A stretch of DNA of 11,769 bases. Origin: an uncultured bacterium (GTDB lineage: Bacteria; Fidelibacterota; Marinisomatia; Marinisomatales; UBA1611). The stretch spans positions 1 to 11,769 of the forward strand of contig CALKMQ010000202.1 of NCBI GenBank assembly GCA_938092125.1, read 5' to 3'. Below, piece by piece: positions 6,813 through 11,769 of the stretch. Both the position numbers and the translations under genes were made by a program. The notes under the pieces were generated by a model, which saw only the letters and a list, made by a program, of their open reading frames with translations, was not told the DNA's origin and did no database searches. Every line of letters begins with the position of its first letter. Positions within the stretch are counted from its first letter, which is position 1.

Positions 6813-9371
6813 CTATTTACTTGTCATTTTCCAAACGCCGTCCCAACCAGACTCAGGTGGATTATTTTTTAAATAATTACACCTTTCAATAAAAACTTGA
6901 GAAGGGTTTGTATTACGACCTTTAAAACTATCCTCGAGAACAACAGACTTTTCAAATAATTTTATTGCATTATCCCATTTTTGATTAAAATAATTGTCAA
7001 GACCTTTTTCAAAAAGGTCTACCAATTCAATAGACTTTTTATTAATACTTTCTTTTGTTTGAATTAGCTCATATGCTTTAATTGGTATAGTTTTACCCTT
7101 AACGCTTAAAAAATCTAAAAAACGAAACGCATATTCGTCATTTGTTGCTTCATAGATATTTTCTCCAACAAGAATATATACCCCATATTGTTTTGCCGCT
7201 GGCTCCAATCTTGCTGCTAAATTTACTGTGTCACCCATCATCGTATAATTCATTCTCATTTCAGAACCCATGTTACCTGTAACCATTTGTCCAGAATTAA
7301 GCCCTATCCTATGTTGCATATTATATACAATATCAGGCCATTCTCCTTCATTCCTCCATTTTGTTCTAAGATAATCAAGCCTTTCATGCATCTCTAGAGA
7401 TGTTGAGCAAGCTTTTTTTTCTTGATCTTTAACAGGAGCAGGGGCACCATAAAACGCAACAATTGCATCACCAATATATTTATCTAAAGTTCCTTGATGT
7501 CTAAGTAGAACATCAGTCATTTCAGTTAAATATTCATTCATCAGTTTGACCATTTTCTCAGGCTCGAGTTTTTCAGAAAATGTTGAAAAATTTTCGATAT
7601 CACTAAAAAATGCAGTGTGGTAATCTTGTACACCTCCTAGCTTTGGTGCTTGTTTCTGCTCATACATTTTATCTATTAAATCTGGAGAAATGTATGTACC
7701 AAAAGTTTCTTTAAGAAATTTTTTATCTTTCTGTTCATGTAAAAATTGAAAAATAATATTACTTGCGTATGTAAAAAAGACACCCGCTAATGGCGCAACT
7801 ATAGGCATCACATAAGTACTACCAGGTTCAGGTAATTTGACTGATAAACTATCATAAAAATATTCGTGAACAGCACTAGGTAGAATATTTATAAGCGTAG
7901 TTTTGAGCATCCACCAAAGATCATTAGCAAACAAACCAAGAGCTACTCCAATATAGATGAGCACTTCAAAAATGATAATTCCACCAGCAAAAATAGGATG
8001 AACATCTAATCTTCTAAAAACTATATATGCAATAACACATAATATTGATATAATTAAAAAATGAGAAAGCGGGTATAAACGACCATCAAATAACAACCTA
8101 GTTGTCCTTGATCCAAAAACAGTTAGATAGTTATCATGCAATATCGTCTGTATAGCATTTGCATGAGTCTCCATTCCTGGTGTATCCTGTGTTTGACCAA
8201 GGTAATTATAGAACGGTGTTGATTTTACATCGTGCAAAACTTCAACAGATGCTCCGATTAGGACAATTTTATTATAAAAAGGTGAATTTGTTTTATCATA
8301 ATTCTCACCTATACCCATTACGCTCATCATCTCTTCTCTATCCCTAAGATCGTCTATTGCTAGAATCCAGCTAGGGACCTCTCCAGGCATAAATTGGCTC
8401 ATCCAATCGATATCATTATTACCAGGTAATTCATAATCTTTTGTGTCAATTATCTGATACAATGAAAAACGTGGAAATGTATTCCAAGGTGGATAATTAG
8501 TATTCGCTAGCTTATAACCAGAAGGCGGGCCATAATAATTGACTAAAAAATTATTTGTTTTTCCATGAGCTGGAATTTTAATGCGACCTAGTTCCCAGAC
8601 TAAATCACGCTGATTCCAAGTCAGATTAATCGAGTCAGGTATACCATAAAATTGTTTCGCGCAACTAACTCCCAAAGTGTAGAATGGATTTTTTCTTAAA
8701 GTATCTGTTTCAAAAAAACCAGCTATACTATACTCCCTAGAAAAATTATCAATATCTTTGATATCATTAATTAAGCCAGTAGCGGGCCTTGCTTCCATAA
8801 TTAACTTTACTGGTTCTGCGATATATTGAGGTGGTGTAGTTAGAGGCTCACGGACCATTTTTGTATTCATTACTATTTCTGTCCCATTAGCTTTAGCATT
8901 TCTAATAGCATCTGAAAATATTACATCCCCATGCCCTGGAATAAATTGTCTAAGGTCAGCAGGCCAGCTACCACTAACACTTCTAAGGAATTCAGACCTG
9001 GCATCAGGCGCATCAAATTGTATATCAAAACCAATAACTTTAGCTCCTGCAAGAGTTAGATTATCCACAACTTTAGCCCAAATATCTCCTCTAGAATATG
9101 GCCAGGTCACATCTCCCTCAGAAAGAATACGCCAGGTCTCATCATCTACATCAACCAAAACAACATCAGTTCCTAAATTAATTATTGTAGAATCTGAAGC
9201 CCTCCATCCTGTTAATGGACCACGCACGTTATTAAACCTATAATCATAAGTTTTTAATTCTAAAAAATCGAAAAAACCCAACCAATGCATTATACATGTC
9301 AACAAGATAGAAAAGGCCGTCAATCCAAGATCTATCTTATGCTCAAGAAAATAACTTTTAATTTTTTCCAT
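6813..9371 (-). CDS. CHASE2-domain membrane adenylate cyclase (class III)
   Basis: This 852-residue protein is predicted to make cAMP at the inner membrane in response to a periplasmic signal. TM1 (about 15-33) precedes a large CHASE2 sensor (about 38-415), seen in DVVLVDVDDETW, WPYSRGDIWAKVVDNL, GAKVIGFDIQFD and NKIVLIGASVE. Three more hydrophobic segments follow at about 435-452, 459-481 and 522-543. The cyclase domain (about 580-770) has metal-binding Asp591 (FFSDIENFS) and Asp635 (KYIGDAIVAFYG), adenine-selecting Lys631 and Thr710 (NYTMMGDTVN), and Asn717 and Arg721 for transition-state binding. This set fits ATP rather than GTP and needs only a homodimer. A helical, TPR-like tail (about 780-835) ends in WDGVWKMTSK, as in many CHASE2 cyclases. 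The ATG overlaps the upstream stop by one base (TAATG), with CAGG just before it. Confidence 0.92.
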   Translation of the reverse strand: MEKIKSYFLEHKIDLGLTAFSILLTCIMHWLGFFDFLELKTYDYRFNNVRGPLTGWRASDSTIINLGTDVVLVDVDDETWRILSEGDVTWPYSRGDIWAKVVDNLTLAGAKVIGFDIQFDAPDARSEFLRSVSGSWPADLRQFIPGHGDVIFSDAIRNAKANGTEIVMNTKMVREPLTTPPQYIAEPVKLIMEARPATGLINDIKDIDNFSREYSIAGFFETDTLRKNPFYTLGVSCAKQFYGIPDSINLTWNQRDLVWELGRIKIPAHGKTNNFLVNYYGPPSGYKLANTNYPPWNTFPRFSLYQIIDTKDYELPGNNDIDWMSQFMPGEVPSWILAIDDLRDREEMMSVMGIGENYDKTNSPFYNKIVLIGASVEVLHDVKSTPFYNYLGQTQDTPGMETHANAIQTILHDNYLTVFGSRTTRLLFDGRLYPLSHFLIISILCVIAYIVFRRLDVHPIFAGGIIIFEVLIYIGVALGLFANDLWWMLKTTLINILPSAVHEYFYDSLSVKLPEPGSTYVMPIVAPLAGVFFTYASNIIFQFLHEQKDKKFLKETFGTYISPDLIDKMYEQKQAPKLGGVQDYHTAFFSDIENFSTFSEKLEPEKMVKLMNEYLTEMTDVLLRHQGTLDKYIGDAIVAFYGAPAPVKDQEKKACSTSLEMHERLDYLRTKWRNEGEWPDIVYNMQHRIGLNSGQMVTGNMGSEMRMNYTMMGDTVNLAARLEPAAKQYGVYILVGENIYEATNDEYAFRFLDFLSVKGKTIPIKAYELIQTKESINKKSIELVDLFEKGLDNYFNQKWDNAIKLFEKSVVLEDSFKGRNTNPSQVFIERCNYLKNNPPESGWDGVWKMTSK

Positions 9372-11769
9372 TAAAACCTGTAATTAATGCTCAAAACTGT
9401 TCCAGAATTGCTAGTAGACCAAACTTCGCCACTATTGTCAATTTTGCCATCATTGTCATTATCAATTTCATCATCTTCGTTTGCTTTAATTTTATTAAAT
9501 CTAATATTACTCTTAAGACTAAATATTAAATTGTTCATAATGTCCCAATCACCGCCAATTTTGAAACCTATAATTTGAACCGAATCATCACCATTACCAT
9601 TTGTCATATAATCTAAACCAGAGGAAAGGCGTATTGAATTATTTTTAAAAGCATAACTTCCATTCAAACCTAAAGAAGTCCAGCCAATTTTATTTTTAAT
9701 TATATTAAGATTTTCATCTATCATTGGAATGAAAATTTGAGTTTTATTGTATGATAAAACAGTGCGAAGTGGAAACGGAAACCTGCTCGATATATTTGCT
9801 GAAATTGTTCGAGTGTCTGATTTTTGGAATAAGTAATCATCTCGCCTACGTTTATCCTCATATTTTTCATCCGTATCAACAATATCTTTATACGTTATAG
9901 AATTATAATTAATTGCTATAGTATTACTTAAAGGGCCAATATTTCCTGGTATATTTACAGAAAACAAAGTATTAAGAGCTTTTGAATCTTCTCGATTATC
10001 TTTTAAAAATTGACCGAGAGAATCAACCTCAATTGAATCTATACCATTATTTTTACCTATAACTTGAAGGTTAAATACTATTGAGGGAGCACCTGGACCA
10101 GGGACAAGAGTCGTATTTAGCATTACAGTTTTTGTTTTTAATGGATTTAAAACCACTTCTGTCAAATTATTATCTTTTGAACTATATCCTACCACGAACA
10201 TCAACCTTCGACCCAATAACGAAAGCCTGTCTTTGATTGTGAACTCTCTAATATTATTTGTCATGTATGGATTTCCGAAAGTATAAAACTGAGGACCAAT
10301 TTGTTTATATTCTACTAATATATTGTTTAATGTGTAGCTCCCTTTTAACCTCAAGTGTAGCGCAGAGGAAGGCATATTTATAATTGCTCTAAAAGGGTTC
10401 TTTTCTAATACGACTGGATCAATTGGTGAAAAAGGCGTCATAAATTCATTTATAGTAAATATATCTTTGTAGTCATCCGGATCAGGCACACCTTCAAGAG
10501 ATACATCTAAAATCTTACCATCTTTAAGACTATCTAACTTTGTATCGAGCTCATCTAGCGTCAAAGGTCCATTCCAAATGTTATTATTTGTCATACTATA
10601 GTTCCATGCGAGTTGGAAGATAATATTCCGATTATCTAATGTGGTCTCAAAATTGAATCCTGCGACTAAATTTTCTTTTGGTGTGACACCGCCCCAATTT
10701 TTAGCTGGGATAACGATAGAATCACCATACTCTAAAGTTAATTTTTGAAAATCAGAAAATTTAATTTCAGAATTTTCATTTATGTAATCGTTAAAAATAT
10801 AAACTGAATCAATCGTTGAATCTTGAGCAGAAAAAGAAAACATTTCATTATCATTAATAAGTTGAGGTAAATCGTCATAATCATCTTTGGCTTTGAGAAA
10901 ATGAAATCCCCCATTAAAAAGATTAAAGACTGAAAATGAAAGCCTCAGGGCACTAATCTTTTGCGGAAAAGTATAACCGGATCTTGTAAAATTAAAAATT
11001 CTATTACCATCTACACTAAATTCAGAATCATTTGGTAAAAAGGTATAACCACCATTTACTTTTCCTTTTTTATAATCAACCTGTTCTGCTAACTTACCAT
11101 TCACATATTGAAAATCTAGCCATGGTAGATCAACATGAATATGACGACCACTTACTCTTTTACCATCAAGTAAAAATGGAGATAAAGATGGGTATACATC
11201 TCCATATTCTAATTTTAAATAATCGGTAACTTGAAGAGTCAGTGTTTCCCTGTTTAACGGTTGTAAGAAAGCTGATTGTCTAGAACTGTTTTTATATGAA
11301 TACCTAGCTTTTATCCAACTTAACTCACCATCTATTCGACCATTGCTTTGGCGTTCATTGAGATCTACTCCTGAGGCAGTACTATTAGTACTTAAAGCAC
11401 CTAAATTACCCTTAAATGTAAATGATTCCGAAACATTCACCATAGCCTTGGTTACATTAAATGACCATTCTAAAGGAGTAACTTCTAAACCATATGAGGT
11501 TTTAAAAAAAAGCTTAACCCTTTGCAGACCGATAGATAACTCCTCAGGAATCAAAGTGAAGATACCGCCATCGATACTTGCCTGCTTTGTTAAGTCTTGA
11601 CCATTTACAATTATTTTATAGTTAATAGTATCAATAATATCGGTATTAAATAATGAAACAGCTATTACAACTTCATCAGGTCGAACAATAGTGTTCTTTT
11701 CTGGTGATAATATCAAAATATCTGCATCAACATAATTTTCATTTTTACTTTTTTTTTCTTTATTTACAT
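9371..11769 (-). CDS. Outer-membrane beta-barrel protein with N-terminal Ig-like domain, 5' end outside window
   Basis: The frame is open to the right edge, so the true start lies outside; the TTG at 11714-11716 is internal, with 17 further codons upstream (including KNENYVDADI). Numbering here counts that TTG codon as residue 1. Residues up to about 88 look like an Ig-like domain: LILSPEKNTIVRPDEVVIAV opens it and PLEWSFNV closes it, a pattern seen in large FCB surface proteins. The rest is rich in alternating polar and hydrophobic strands, with few cysteines and no helical segments. LEYGDVYPSLSPFLLDGKRV (about 169-188) faintly recalls the GD-containing strands of usher-like barrels. The chain ends in VLSINYRF: a final Phe after alternating residues is the classic BAM targeting signature. 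A DxDxDG loop lies at 748-764, between the last two predicted strands. I do not recognise a named family; the role is unknown, though coupling to the cyclase suggests envelope sensing. Confidence 0.75.
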   Translation of the reverse strand, partial: VNKEKKSKNENYVDADILILSPEKNTIVRPDEVVIAVSLFNTDIIDTINYKIIVNGQDLTKQASIDGGIFTLIPEELSIGLQRVKLFFKTSYGLEVTPLEWSFNVTKAMVNVSESFTFKGNLGALSTNSTASGVDLNERQSNGRIDGELSWIKARYSYKNSSRQSAFLQPLNRETLTLQVTDYLKLEYGDVYPSLSPFLLDGKRVSGRHIHVDLPWLDFQYVNGKLAEQVDYKKGKVNGGYTFLPNDSEFSVDGNRIFNFTRSGYTFPQKISALRLSFSVFNLFNGGFHFLKAKDDYDDLPQLINDNEMFSFSAQDSTIDSVYIFNDYINENSEIKFSDFQKLTLEYGDSIVIPAKNWGGVTPKENLVAGFNFETTLDNRNIIFQLAWNYSMTNNNIWNGPLTLDELDTKLDSLKDGKILDVSLEGVPDPDDYKDIFTINEFMTPFSPIDPVVLEKNPFRAIINMPSSALHLRLKGSYTLNNILVEYKQIGPQFYTFGNPYMTNNIREFTIKDRLSLLGRRLMFVVGYSSKDNNLTEVVLNPLKTKTVMLNTTLVPGPGAPSIVFNLQVIGKNNGIDSIEVDSLGQFLKDNREDSKALNTLFSVNIPGNIGPLSNTIAINYNSITYKDIVDTDEKYEDKRRRDDYLFQKSDTRTISANISSRFPFPLRTVLSYNKTQIFIPMIDENLNIIKNKIGWTSLGLNGSYAFKNNSIRLSSGLDYMTNGNGDDSVQIIGFKIGGDWDIMNNLIFSLKSNIRFNKIKANEDDEIDNDNDGKIDNSGEVWSTSNSGTVLSINYRF

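Noticed and set aside
11343..11600. Plus-strand frame of 85 codons inside the barrel gene
   Set aside because: It is antisense to the Ig-like domain and following region; no ribosome binding site or recognisable motif.
11714..11716. TTG as the start of the barrel gene
   Set aside because: The frame continues without a stop to the window edge for 17 more codons, and the Ig-like domain begins before this codon, so it is an internal Leu.
1..11769. tRNA or rRNA genes, CRISPR arrays, insertion sequences
   Set aside because: No cloverleaf-like stretch, regularly spaced repeat, transposase or terminal inverted repeat was seen, and nearly all of the window is conserved coding sequence.

Overview
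The window is AT-rich, and every gene I can support lies on the minus strand, so transcription runs from the right edge to the left. The mix of genes suggests a marine-type, low-GC member of the Fibrobacterota-Chlorobiota-Bacteroidota (FCB) superphylum. The pointers are a PorX-type response regulator (receiver plus PglZ domain), an FCB-style outer-membrane beta-barrel with an N-terminal Ig-like domain, a CHASE2 adenylate cyclase, and frequent TTG/GTG starts. Candidatus Marinimicrobia (SAR406) or a relative is my best guess; this is inference from gene content, not a phylogenetic result.

Layout in transcription order. (1) 11769 to 9371: the C-terminal ~800 residues of a secreted or outer-membrane beta-barrel protein, whose 5' end lies beyond the window. 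(2) 9371 to 6813: a membrane-bound CHASE2 class III nucleotidyl cyclase. (3) 6792 to 5236: a PorX-like response regulator with a PglZ alkaline-phosphatase-fold domain. (4) 5234 to 3720: tsaE, tsaB and rimI. (5) 3715 to 2873: accD. (6) 2876 to 2124: surE. (7) 2124 to 574: guaA. (8) After a 133-base gap, a 58-residue protein of unknown function (440 to 264) and the start of an exported MORN/YwqK-type repeat protein (239 to the left edge).

From the right edge to the end of guaA, the genes overlap by 1 or 4 bases or are at most 20 bases apart, and there is no room for a conventional internal promoter or terminator outside coding sequence. This part looks like one long transcription unit with much translational coupling. 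Its first half is signalling and envelope (barrel, cyclase, PorX). Its second half is housekeeping: t6A tRNA modification (TsaE, TsaB), protein N-terminal acetylation (RimI), fatty-acid initiation (AccD), nucleotide salvage or phosphatase (SurE) and GMP synthesis (GuaA).

The most interesting part is the three-gene head. An outer-membrane protein, an enzyme predicted to make a cyclic nucleotide under control of a periplasmic CHASE2 sensor, and a receiver protein whose output domain belongs to a family reported to cleave cyclic and linear oligonucleotides are encoded side by side. This could be an envelope-sensing circuit; the link is an inference from gene order only.
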